The notes beneath the pieces were generated by a model, which saw nothing but the letters and a program-made list of their open reading frames with translations, ran no database searches and had not been told where the DNA came from. DNA of 64,000 nt, taken from Neurospora intermedia (Eukaryota > Ascomycota > Sordariomycetes > Sordariales > Sordariaceae). The stretch covers positions 4,092,001 through 4,156,000 of the forward strand of contig BTPP01000004.1 of the NCBI GenBank assembly GCA_037102815.1, written 5' to 3'. Of this stretch, positions 1 through 11,206 are shown piece by piece. Each line of letters starts with the position of its first letter. The stretch's first letter is position 1. Both the position numbers and the translations under genes were made by a program.

Positions 1-92
1 TGCGGAGCGCAAAACCCCTGTTCATACTGGACATACTGGAGGTTATGGGGCTGACTCTAGATCAGATAGTGGCCATAGTGCTCAGACACCGT

Positions 93-1478
93 TTAAGCAC
101 GCTGGCGAAGGGTACGCTTGGAGGCAGAGCGGGTGGTGCGAGCCTCGTAGGTGTCCTCCTTAGTCTCGCCATAGACCTCACCCTCCATCTTCTTGGCAGC
201 CTCCCAGCCCGCCTTCTCAGCCATGGCGACATTGTCGACGGGCTTAGTGTTCTTGGTCTTCTCGGCAGCGTTGCTGCGGCGCGTGTAGCTCTCGATGAAG
301 AAAGAGATGAAGAGATAGGTGAGAGGAGCGAGGTAGAACACGTTGAGCCAGATGGCGAAGGTGGAGTTGTTGCTGGTAACGCAGGGGACAACGCGCTGGC
401 CATATGTGGCCTCGGCGGCGTCGACGCGAGTAGCATTGCCGAAGACAAGTACCTTCTGGCTGTCAACAACAGTGCCGGCAGCCTCGACAGCGGAAGCAGT
501 CTTCTCGGGGTTGGCGACAACAACGGGGATAGTGTAAGAGACGAAGGAGTGGACGATGGCGTAAGAGGCACCGAGAAGGAACTGGGTGATCTGCATGCTG
601 GTGAGGGTACGCTTGATGGGAGTAGGAACGCGGATGTTGAAGGCAGTAACGGTGTAGTAAGTGTACTAGGAAACTGTCAGCGTTTGTTCATGCTTGGAAA
701 GCGATATTGACTTTAGACTTACCATCAGGGCGTGGATGAAAGAGTTGACGAAGCAGAAGACCCAGATAGGAGTGGACATGTAGCGCATACCAGCCCACAT
801 GCAGAGCATAGCGCCGGCGTGGTGGTAGGTCTGAAGAGTGGAGCTAAGCTTGCCCTTGGCGAGGATGATGAGGGTATCAACGACCTCGTAGAATTTGGAG
901 AGGTAGAAGATCCAGCCGTAGAAAGCAAGACCCTCGTTCCATAGACGGCCAGAGTCGAAGCGGCTGGGGTTGCCATCGGCACCGAGGGTGACGTGAGGAG
1001 AGTAGGTCTGGAAAGCACCAGCCTCATCGTTGTAGAAGACAGAGTTGCTGAGACCAGCGGGACCGTTGATGCGGCAGACGGAGTCGACAAAACCAGCAAG
1101 GCCCTCAGGACCGAAGGGGCTCACGAAGGAGCGGCGGACGGCACCGAGCATGCCAATGAAGGTCCAGGCCGAGTAAACAGCGAGGAAGACATTGTGGGCA
1201 ATGACGAACCAGTGGAAAGGCCTGGTCTTGCTGATGGCCCAGGGCTTCTTGCCGGTGGACTTGTTGTAGATGTTGAGGAGCTTGGCGGTCACGGCGTAGA
1301 CGGTAGCGATCGTGAGAGGGACCTTGGGGTCCAACCAGGCGTAGTAGACATCATCGGGGATGTTAAAGACTGTCGCGGAGTTGGGACCGGCTGGGGGAGG
1401 GGGAACGAAGCCCGGGTTGGTGGCGGGTGGGAACTTGAAGAGGGATGCCTTGGGCAGGGAGAAGAAGATGGACGTCAT
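93..1478 (-). CDS. Fatty acid elongase, ELO (GNS1/SUR4) family
   Basis: This is an ER multispanning beta-ketoacyl-CoA synthase that condenses malonyl-CoA with acyl-CoA in very-long-chain or polyunsaturated fatty-acid elongation. There are two exons, 1478-723 and 665-93, with an intron at 666-722 (GTAAGT donor, TAG acceptor). The spliced protein is 442 aa. The family signatures are K195-x2-E-x2-D-T (KFYEVVDT), the histidine box region around residues 216-220 and, exactly across the splice junction, MYTYY (from residue 252). The histidine box reads Q-T-Y-H-H, so its first histidine is glutamine. From family knowledge, QxxHH is typical of polyunsaturated-type elongases and HxxHH of saturated-type ones. 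The C-terminal ~70 residues are charged and end in a basic tail that may face the cytosol. Identity to the ELO family is very secure; substrate chain length is not readable from sequence. Confidence 0.95.
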
Positions 1479-4400
1479 TCTGACTCCTGGTGCAACCTAA
1501 ATCGAGTTGAATTCGGTGAAGGATGGTGTTGAAAGAGAACCGGAGAGAGAGAAAGCTCGAAAACCGTAACGGACGTCTGCGAGGTTTTGTTCTTGCGTCT
1601 TTTGTCAACTTTTTAAACAAACCTTATAAGAGGATCCCCAACGCTTTCGGGATCGTCCAATCTCTGCGCCTCACTAAAAAGGTACTTGGTACTTTTAGGT
1701 ACCTCTGGGTACGTACTTTAGTGAACTGCGGGGTCGTGGTGAACGTCAACAATTGGCCAGATGGACGCCCGCGGGATGGCGACACTGGAGACGACCGGGA
1801 CTGGTTTGCGTTGTCTGAGCCTCTGGGTTGATGAGATGGTCCTATTCGCCGGGTGGATGAGGTTGCTGCCGGCGTCGGATCGGCTCGGAACGGGAAACAG
1901 GCCGAGCGTGATCAGATAAGTAGAGGTTTACAAACTTTATGGCCCAGTCAAGAAGTTTGCACCGGGCAGAGTGTGATATCTGGTTGCTTGGCCGGGGAAA
2001 GGGATGGGGAGAACAAATCAACTTTAGTAAAGAAGATGAGGAGTAAACCAGGTAGAATACAAGCAGCCAGACGGGACGGGAGATAGCCATTATAGATAGA
2101 GGCGATATGTTTCTCAATCTCATCACTGCAACAAACTTGATTTACGAGGGGTCGAAGAGGGCAGTGAGCGACGAGCGGCAGGACTGATAAGGTACCTCAA
2201 AGGTATGAGCAGACATCAAGGCAAAAATTGGGCGAGGGCAGCTCATCCATGGCAGACAGAGAGGCAGGCTGAACCGTTGTTGGTGTCTTTTTCCTACGTA
2301 CTTCCCTTGGATTATTGGGCCAGAGGCTGGGCTTGCATCCGCATGGCAAGACCACCGCAGCACTCCGGGACATTGCCCGTCAAGGCGCCTCGCAAAGGGC
2401 ACATTCCAAAGCCACCTTTCAAAGGCACCTCTCGTCACGCAATACCGTAACCGGGCTGTTTCGCCGATACCTCTAAGCATGATAATACAGAGCGCTTGCC
2501 GTTGCTGGTGAGCCATGAACGAGACTTCCCAGTTGAGAATGGCAACTTGTCCCAAAGGCTCCACCCAGAACCTAGTATCTCAGAAATCCAGATCATGCCC
2601 GTACCTATGGTGGTTTGGTGGACAAAGGCAAGGTAGATAGGTAGCTTCCGGTAGACTTCCATAAAGCTTCCATGAAGGTAAATTGGACAATTCAAAAGCA
2701 AACAGGAACATGCCCGGCCTGTTTGCAAATCATTCAGCCAAGATGTCAACATTTTATTGCCAGTATTTGGCACCAGTACCGTGGGCGTTGCTCTCCTACA
2801 TCACTCGCCGCTGGGCAAGGGTCCACTCATACTGCGGTTGCGAGCAAAAGTAAAACCCCCTTGTCAGGTATCTTGCACGGACCACCACAGCCAGAGCTTC
2901 GTGAGCACTGTGTGGTCGACGACCTGATCCACGGGTTTAAATTACCCATCTCACCATAGTACATGCACCGAGTTTATCGCGACTCCGCGAGTTCGTAGGC
3001 TTCAGGTAGGTATCGGTACCTTGGCAGTACAAGGCACAGGTGCAAGTCAAGACCAGCTTCAGCCGACCCATATATTACCAAAAACAGCAGGAGAAGCACT
3101 CATTGAGGGTTTTCATTGGCTCACCATATTCACTTTCCCAACCCAGCTGAGTAATTCACAAGCTGCTTGATCCTGGACAATAGAACGCTCTGTTGATGAA
3201 GGCGACCATATCGGGAGCCGCGGGGCGAGGGCGACAGCAGCAGCAGCACCTACAGCAAGAGGCGGGCGGTTATCGCTACCAAGCATGGCATCTGCCCATC
3301 CAGTATCTGCCCCAACGAAGGTAGGTGCATGTCATGTCATTGAAGAGGCGTTACAGTGTTGTCAAGAGAGGCAATCACTCAGCTTTACCAGCAACTGAAT
3401 GGAAAGGAAGTGAGATGAACAAGATTCAACAGCACCGGATCACTCGGTGGCGCGGCGTGAGCTTTGACGTCTTGGGTTGTCTTGGCAATGCGAAACCGAG
3501 GGTTGATGCGTTCGCGGTCATGGAGACGGATCCTGTTGTTGCCAAACGGCCGGGAGGTGATGTCAGTTTGGAAATCGGATGAGATGGCATTTGGCGACCC
3601 AGGCGTGCCGACGGCTTGGCGTTGCCGCTCCAAATCGAATCGCCGACCGGCATGGTTCGTCCGATCACGTCGACCCTGGGCTTCACTAGCTTTCAACTCC
3701 CTCTAGGCCGATTTGGACTCTCGCTACAAACTTTGCATGTGAAAGTTCAAGACAGGGAGCTTATAGATTTCGAGACTCCATTGGTGGTATCCCAAAGGCA
3801 AAGGATCCATTATCCCGAGGTTTGTCGAAGATGAGGTCCACTTTGGGGAGTAATCGCACTTACACCATGTACACTTGAGCCCTGGTAGGTTCGTTAGCTC
3901 GGTACCTACATACAGGGGTTTTGTATGAGGGGAAGACAAATTGGAATGTAACAGCTGCAAATGCCCTACAAACGCCCTATAACTATACTAGCTATAGAGG
4001 GTAGTAAGGAATAATTTGGTGATTTTGGTGATTTCGAGCCAGTATAGGGGGTTATGTGTATGGCAGGTTGAATCCCTCCTTTTCGATTCTTTCTCTCCTT
4101 GAGATCTGGCAGTTTCAACCAATCAGATCGTACAGATAGACGTATTCTGCCCTACTACCCCCTTGTGAGAAAATATGGGGCAAGAACCGCGCTAACAAAC
4201 CTACAAGGGCTGATATGTAGAATCGTCAAAAAAGAGGACGCGGTTCACGGTTGTCAGGCGCGGTCCTAGGCGCTCGAGATCCCGTCGCTAGGGCTACCTT
4301 ACAAATTCAACAAAAAGTTTCAGAAAAAGGCAGCCTCTTTACCCCGCCATTTGATCCACATCTCCCCAACAGTTGGAAAGAGGTTGCATTTCATGCACTG

Positions 4401-5574
4401 TAACTCTGCGCGCGCCTCACTAAAACTACCTCTACGGACACTACACACTCGCGTCTGGGGCTGTGGCAGGCAAGCAAGCAAGATGTCGCAAGGCGGAAGG
4501 TCTCGTGCCTGGGGCTTTGGCCGCGCAGAAGGCAAGTGGAAGGTAGCACGCCGCAAATCTTGGCATCAAGTTGGGGTTTCTGTTGAATGACACCGTACAA
4601 ACTACAAACACAAGGTGAACCCCCGCTACACGACTTTTTTTATTTTTATTTTTTTTCTTCATTGCGACTGTCGCCTCCCACAACGTTGGCAATGGCTTGT
4701 CGTCAAGAAGGGTGAGAAAGGGGACGTGAGGATTCCCCAGACGAGACAAAAAGTCAACAGTTCGACAAGCACGTGAAAGGAACATGGATCCAAGAGCAAA
4801 AGTGCTGTCAAACACGCCCACGCCCACGCTGCCCACGCTGCCCACGCCTTTGATCGCCAGTTTTCTCCAGAACAACGTCCACTTCCCCCGCATTCCTTCC
4901 GTGGCCGTGCTCCTCCCGTTCCCGCGTGGGTATCACAAGGATATTGAGCCGTGAAGGAGAAGATCTGGATTGCAGATGGTTTCCCGCAAGGTGAGCCGCT
5001 TGGGCGTACCAAGGAATTGTGTCTTCTTGTGTATCCAAAGTATCGATAAGGTACACCAACTCCCTTCTTGCCAAGCGACATTTGATTGCCGTTCAGCGAA
5101 GAAACGGTAATAGCTGCTTCCAAATAACAATGGCCGTCCGTTGTGAGCAATTGGAACAAGGTCGTGAATTTATGGTCTTTTCTGCATGGGCAATGCTGCA
5201 CTTTGCCTGTATGTTGACCAAAAGTTCATTTCCAGCAAAAGAAACTCCGTCGCTATGCCAAAGATGGACCTGGACTTCTGGCCAGCCTTGGCGACGACAC
5301 CCTCAAGGGTCTCAGCGAAGGAACGTTGCTTCACCTCCAGTCGTACTTGTCCAACCGAGGTATGCACGGACACTCTTCCAGTCTTGTGTAACCATGTGTC
5401 CACGAGAGGGTTCAGATGAGGGGGTGAAAAGAGGGGGACGGGACAAGAGGGAGAATTAAGCTTAAGATCTGGGAATGCACGTTTGACACTATTCCCATCT
5501 CCATCTCGTCCGATCTGGTGTCGCTGCAATTTCGTCGCGTCTTGATCGCATTTTCCAAGATCTAAACGCCCAAA
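1479..5574. other. Intergenic region between divergent elongase and alcohol oxidase genes
   Basis: About 4.1 kb with no supportable gene. Open frames here are short, overlap on both strands and match nothing I recognise. It holds scattered GGTACC-type palindromes (for example 1697-1704 and 2190-2197), a CAG-rich stretch near 3232-3250 and a short tandem array of CCCACGCTG-like units near 4815-4850. It must contain the promoters of both flanking genes. Confidence 0.6.
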
Positions 5575-8269
5575 ATGGCCTCTTCTGTATCCGGCCCCAC
5601 TCCGCCCGGGCTACCGCCGCTACCGCCCGGACACGGCGATTACTTCACCGAGACGCAGTGGTCTGTGCTCATGTCCCTACTGGACGCTACTATTCCTTCC
5701 ATTACAGCAGTCTCAGAAAGGAAAGATGACAAGACACAGCTTGGGATTACCGATGCCGAGTTCAAGGAAATCGTCGCCAAGGCACAGGCCAGTGTGGTGA
5801 AGAAACCCGCTGTTGAGGATATCACAGCTTATCTGGCCGAAAGCCCGTCCAATGACCCGGCCTTCTGCCGTGCCGTGCGCCGGGTCCTCGGCAACGTCCC
5901 GCCAGCCGCACAAAAGCGGCTCGGAGGCGTCTTATCCGCTCTCTCGTAAGCCACCACCAGCACATACAATACTAGGGTTCCATTCAGGTTACACACTGCA
6001 TGAACTCCAAAACGGGAACGCACACCCAAGTGTTGCCCCGGACTACCCCTTTTCCTTGAAATATTCAGGTGTAAACAAAATAAGACAAAGATATGAGTGC
6101 TGACCTTCCAACCCTAGGACACGGCCTGGCAGCCTCCTCCTGACAGGCTATGCCACCCCCATCCAGGACCAGCCCCTCCACATCCGAGAATCCATCCTCC
6201 GGGGCTGGTCCTCCTCATGGTTCGGCACTCCCCGCACCCTCTACAAAATCTTCACTGCCATCGCCAAAGTACTTTGGCTCCAGACGAGCCCCCTCTTTCG
6301 CACCGTCACCGGCTACCCGGACGTGCCAATCAACTGGAATCCAGGCCCCACAGAGGACTTTGGATTTCTACAATTCGACACTTCTGTCAATGAACCCGCC
6401 ACTGTCGACACCGACGTTGTGATCATCGGCTCTGGCTGCGGCGGCGGCGTGTGCGCCAAAGTTCTCGCCGAAGCGGGGCACCGCGTTCTCGTCGTCGACA
6501 AGGGGTATTACTTTAATCCGTCACAGCTGCCCATGCCCATGGAGCAGAGCGGGTTTCACTTGTTCGAAAACAACGGGCTCGTCAATAGTGTTGATGGCTC
6601 CATCAACGCCGTGGCGGGGTCGTGCTGGGGCGGCGGCGGTAGTGTCAACTGGAGCGTCAGCCTGCAGACGCCGGGGTATGTGAGGAAGGAGTGGTCGGAG
6701 CAGCACGGCTTGCCGTTTTTCGAGAGCGCCGAGTTCCAGAACTGCTTGGATCGCGTGTACGAGTTCATGGGCGTTGTAAGTGGTGATAAAGTGCGGACAA
6801 CCTATCGGGGGCAGAAGCTGCTGGAAGGGAGCAGGAAGCTGGGCTACGAGGCGCACGTGTGTCCCCAGAATAACGGCGGGAAGGAACACTGGTGTGGGCA
6901 TTGCCCTTTGGGTTGTGGTAGCGCGGAGAAGCAGGGGCCGGCGGTCAGTTGGCTGCCGGCAGCGGCGAAAAAGGGGGCTACCTTCATGGAAGGGTTTTCA
7001 GTGGACAAGATTTTGTGGGATGAGTCTTCTTCGTCGTCGTCGTGGTTCGGATCAGGAGGGAAGAAGACGGCGGTAGGCGTGGAGGGAACGTGGACTGCGA
7101 GGGATACTAATGGGGGAGTGATTGGGGAACGGAAGACAAGAAAGGTTGTTATCAAGGCGAAGAAGGTCATTGTTTCTGCTGGAACGCTCAACAGTCCTTT
7201 AATTCTTCACAGGAGCGGGTTAAATGTGAGTGCTCACCAACGACTGGTTGTGTTTAATCAAGAGGATTTGGGAGACTGACGATCTGAACAGAACCACCAT
7301 ATTGGCCGCAACCTCCATGTCCATCCCGTCAAATTCCTCGGCGCTTACTACGAGGATGATGTGAATCCCTGGGAAGGTAAGTCTCCAGCATTGTCTGGCC
7401 ACTTGCAGCATTCTCATAATTAACCACAATGCGGACCATAGGTGGCGTCATCACCACCATCTGCACCGCCTTCGAGAACCTCGACGGCCAAGGCCACGGC
7501 GTTAAGCTAGAAGACACGTGCATGCTTGTACGTATTCTCTCCCCCCTTTATCCCCCTTTACTTATCACCCCATCCCTTTTTCTCTTCAAACCCCTCACCA
7601 TACTAACCCCTCGCTCCCAACCAGCCTCACTCAATCCTATCCCAAGTCCCCTGGCGCGGCGCCCTCTCCTGGAAGCTATCCTGCTTGCGCTACCCACAAT
7701 TAAGCGCGTGGCTTTCTCTCTCGCGCGACCGGGACACCGGCCGAGTCTACGCCGACCCGGTGACCGGCAAACTCTGCATCGAGTACACCACCTCGCCCTT
7801 CGACGCGAGCCTCAATTTCGAGGGCATCATCGCTTTGGCCAAAATCGCCTATGTCACGGGTGCGAGCGAGATTGACCCTTTCTTGCCGGGAGTGGAACCT
7901 TTTGTTCGATCTTCCCCTGGTAGTACTTCTCCCACCCCAGCTGAAGAAGCCACGGAGGAAGATTACGATAAGGGAGTCAAGGACCCTCTATTTGAGAAGT
8001 GGTTGTCCACCCTCCTCCACCAGAGGGATAACGCACCACTTTGCCCGCCTTATATATCGGCGCACCAAATGGGCACGTGCAGGATGAGTAGCAAGCCGGA
8101 AAACGGCGTGGTGGATCCTAAGGGGAAGGTTTGGGGCACCGAGGGGTTGTATGTAGCGGATGCGAGCGTGTTTCCGAGTGCGAGTGGAGTGAATCCAATG
8201 GTAACGAACATGGCGATTGCGGATTGGATTGCGAATGGGGTGGCGAGGGATTTGGGGAAGAAGATCTGA
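5575..8269 (+). CDS. Long-chain fatty alcohol oxidase (GMC oxidoreductase)
   Basis: This is an FAD-dependent oxidase that converts long-chain alcohols to aldehydes with release of hydrogen peroxide, usually linked to peroxisomes or microsomes and to alkane or fatty alcohol use. There are five exons: 5575-5945, 6118-7225, 7292-7376, 7442-7527 and 7625-8269. The frame is continuous through all four introns, giving 764 aa. The FAD-binding GSGCGGG lies at residues 228-234. A cysteine-rich stretch (CGHCPLGC) follows around residue 320. The C-terminal GMC block has HQMGTCRM starting at about residue 697 and GVNPM near 738. The N-terminal ~120 residues form the helical cap typical of fungal and plant FAO proteins. 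The ATG at 5575 opens the first exon and has a good context (CAAAATGG). Length and motifs match the long-chain-alcohol oxidase branch rather than short glucose-methanol oxidases. Confidence 0.93.
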
Positions 8270-8839
8270 AAAGAGAATTTGCGAAGGCAGAGGTATTTAG
8301 AGGGTTGTGAGGTGGCAGATAACCGCGGAGTTGATGAGTGTGGTGATGAGTTATTTGGCTTTCAAGGTAATCTTAGGGTTGACGGATAATAAGTGGTGGT
8401 TTGCAGGAAGTTTTCTTGTCGCAGTTGTGTGTTTTGCTTTTGCTCTAGTGCTCAAGTTTGATTTTCCCGAGCTTTGCGATATTAATCGTATGCCAAACAG
8501 TAGTTAAAGAGCAACTCATGATCCGGTGTATTTTCTGCATGACATAACGCTGATAGCATTGCCTGGCAACCACATCTTCCAAACGCATCCACTAGATGAA
8601 TAGGACCGTCATGCGAAAAGAAACTGATACTCAGGACGCAAGAGTTATAACCGGTAATAATCCATCACGACTACCAAGAAAAATGTATCCTCTCCTCGTG
8701 TTCTCCTATTCTATTCATAAAACCAAACGTCAACTCGTCAACCCGTCATCCTCCTCTTCGCCATCCCCATCATAATTACTCCTACCTTTCCACCTCTTCC
8801 CGAAATACTTCCTCTCCTCGACCAGCGAGGTGTTCCATC
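8270..8839. other. Convergent 3' intergenic region
   Basis: This 570-bp gap separates two genes that point towards each other and presumably contains both 3' UTRs. A 66-codon open frame near 8307-8507 looks hydrophobic but has no recognisable family, splice context or codon bias, so I do not call it. Confidence 0.5.
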
Positions 8840-11206
8840 CTACGCCCCAACAGCGCCGCCGTTCTTAACAACCTCCTCTTCCCCAACCGCTGCTTCACTT
8901 CCAACCGTAGCCCCAGGCCCTTCATACTTCCCCAGCCTCGCCACCAACATGGTATTCTGCCTCTGCAACTCGCCCACCTGCTCCCTCAACATCTCCATCT
9001 GCCTCAACGCCAGATCTCTCTCCGCTTTAACCTTCTCCATCTCCCTCAGCACATTAGCTTTTTCCTCCTTTTCAGCCGCCTTCCTCAGCTTCTCCTTCGC
9101 TTTCCGCTCCTCCCGCAGCCGGTGCTGCTCCAACCGCGTCAGCTCGCGCTGGTACTTCTCTTCCTGCTTCGCGAGCTCGCGCTCATGCTTCTCGCGCAGC
9201 TTGGCGAGCCGGGCGTCCTCGTGCACCGTCTTGCTGCTTTTGTTGTGCTTCGAGGCGCTGTCATCATCGAGGGCAGCGGCAGCCGCGGCGGCGGCGAGTC
9301 CCTTCTCTTCCTGTTCGCGCCGCTTGGCGGCTTGTTTGGCTTGGAGACGGTGCAGTTTCTCTTCGGCCTTGCGGTGGCGCTCCTCGAGCTTGCGAACTTC
9401 TCTTTCGTGCTTTTCGCGCCGGGCGGAGTAGTGGTCGGGGAGATGAATGCTGCTGTTGTCGCCGGTAACGGTGGGCTGGAGAGAAGAGGCGGATTCGGTG
9501 GCGGAGAGTTCGGAGCGGATGGACGTCGCGCTGGTGGGATCGTTGGAGAGGTCGCCGTTGCCGTTCACGGTGAGGGACTGACCGGATGCGTTGATGGGGT
9601 GGCCTTCTCCTTCTGTGGCGGAGACGAAGCTGCGGATGGATGACATGTCGCTGTCAATGTCAGAGGAAGAGATGGAGGAGGCGAGTGAAGCGGTGTCGTC
9701 GTCGGTGTTGTTGTTGGTAGCGCCGGCAAAGTTGGCCACTTTGTTGGCTACGGCATTGCCTGCTGCGCCGAGAGCACCGGTCAACATACCATAGAGTCCA
9801 CTCGACTGCGAAGCAGGGGCTTCTTCCTCGACAGCCTCTGTCTCTCGCAACGGAGATTGGGCATGGTCGGCCTTATCGACACCAGCAGCTCTTTTCTGTT
9901 GTACGGTAACGTCCTTGCGCTGAACATCGTCTGGTGCCATCGTAGCTGTAGCAGGTTGCGGGACAGCCTGCGCTGGTTGCTCCAGCACCTCTTCGCCATC
10001 ACTTTTGGTAAGCTCTTCGATACTTTTGGTTGACAGCCAATCCAGTAAACGGGCAGCGTCGTTCGTTATTCCGCCAGGAGTTCCTCTTTCGACCATAAAC
10101 CTAGGCACACTGCCTCCGGGGTCACTGCGTGTCACCATGAGCCACTCGACAGCAAACTGTTGGTCATCATCGTCTCCATCTGCCACTGCCATTGCCGCTT
10201 TCTTAGCAGACCGTAGCACAGCCTCCTTTTTGAGGTCATCCACGTCTGCCTGATCCAACGCATCCTTCATCTCGTGAAACTCCTCCCTACTGAGTTCCGA
10301 AGAAGATTTCGTCCTTCTCAACGGCCTATCCAGCGGAATCTCCCTGATAACCTCGACGGACTCGTACTGTCCCCTGATGAAATCCGACCTAGCAGGGGCA
10401 TCGGGGTGTTCACAAGGCCTCGACACCAACATGAACTGTCTCGGTTGCCGCGGTCCCTTTTCCGACGCATTTCCAGTAGCTCCAGGCCCAGGCATCATCA
10501 GACAGGTGACAAAGTCCCTAGGCGTAGTTGGCCCAGGAAACCTCGCGCTCACCAGGAACACCTCCAGCCTCCCTTGTCCTTGTTCCCCGCTGCTATCACC
10601 TTCTGCTCCTCCTCCTCCTCCGGCGCCTACATTTAGACGCTCAAGCCTCTTCTCTCCACCAATACCTCTAATATTTCCCGTCCCCGGCTCCGTCCCATTC
10701 TCCTGGTACCGCTTTATACTTTCAGCGAACTCCCTCTCCAGCCCAGCCCGCCACTTGTCAAAAGCCACATCTTTATGGACGCTCCTCCGCGCGAACCAGG
10801 AGCCCTTTCCGTCTTTCGCAGAGAGCTTGTACACGTTAATGCCGAGCGGATTCTCTTTGGTGTTGGAAACTTTGCACTCTTTCCATTCTTTGCGGAGCTT
10901 GGTGGCTGTTTCGGCTGCTTCCGCTGAGAGCTTTATTGGGAGGAAGCCGGAATTGTCAGGCTGGTGGCGACCAGTTACGGCCGAGCTGGTTGCTGAGCGG
11001 GGGCGGCCTTGAGCGGCACCGGCGGCTTTCGCCGTGGCGGCAGCGACGCTGGGTGGTATCGGGATCGAGTCGACGAGGGTTTGGGCATCGGTGAACGTGG
11101 AGGTCATGAGGGCTTGTAGGTCCGAGTCGGGTCTGCCGGCGAGGTCGGTAGGCCAGGAGATGGGGCCGAGGGCCTGGAAGGGTTCGTGATGCGCTGGTCC
11201 GCCCAT
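8840..11206 (-). CDS. DUF3074 domain protein with C-terminal coiled coil
   Basis: A single-exon 788-aa protein. Residues ~100-395 match the fungal DUF3074 family, a START/Bet v 1-like fold. Recognisable blocks are the WFARRSVH segment, the strand block with VSARFPGPTTPRDF, the RQFMLVSRPC block, and the segment running from VEWLMVTRSDPGGSVPRFMVE into GGITNDAARLLDWL. An acidic, serine-rich linker (~400-600) follows, containing a short hydrophobic Gly/Ala stretch (TGALGAAGNAVANKVANF). A long highly charged coiled coil (~605-765) rich in Glu, Lys, Arg and Ala includes an eight-alanine run. By analogy with START-like folds it may bind a lipid or other hydrophobic ligand, but no function is established for this family to my knowledge. 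The ATG at 11206 is the first in frame and gives MGGPAHHEPF, consistent with the family start. Confidence 0.85.
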   Translation of the reverse strand: MGGPAHHEPFQALGPISWPTDLAGRPDSDLQALMTSTFTDAQTLVDSIPIPPSVAAATAKAAGAAQGRPRSATSSAVTGRHQPDNSGFLPIKLSAEAAETATKLRKEWKECKVSNTKENPLGINVYKLSAKDGKGSWFARRSVHKDVAFDKWRAGLEREFAESIKRYQENGTEPGTGNIRGIGGEKRLERLNVGAGGGGGAEGDSSGEQGQGRLEVFLVSARFPGPTTPRDFVTCLMMPGPGATGNASEKGPRQPRQFMLVSRPCEHPDAPARSDFIRGQYESVEVIREIPLDRPLRRTKSSSELSREEFHEMKDALDQADVDDLKKEAVLRSAKKAAMAVADGDDDDQQFAVEWLMVTRSDPGGSVPRFMVERGTPGGITNDAARLLDWLSTKSIEELTKSDGEEVLEQPAQAVPQPATATMAPDDVQRKDVTVQQKRAAGVDKADHAQSPLRETEAVEEEAPASQSSGLYGMLTGALGAAGNAVANKVANFAGATNNNTDDDTASLASSISSSDIDSDMSSIRSFVSATEGEGHPINASGQSLTVNGNGDLSNDPTSATSIRSELSATESASSLQPTVTGDNSSIHLPDHYSARREKHEREVRKLEERHRKAEEKLHRLQAKQAAKRREQEEKGLAAAAAAAALDDDSASKHNKSSKTVHEDARLAKLREKHERELAKQEEKYQRELTRLEQHRLREERKAKEKLRKAAEKEEKANVLREMEKVKAERDLALRQMEMLREQVGELQRQNTMLVARLGKYEGPGATVGSEAAVGEEEVVKNGGAVGA

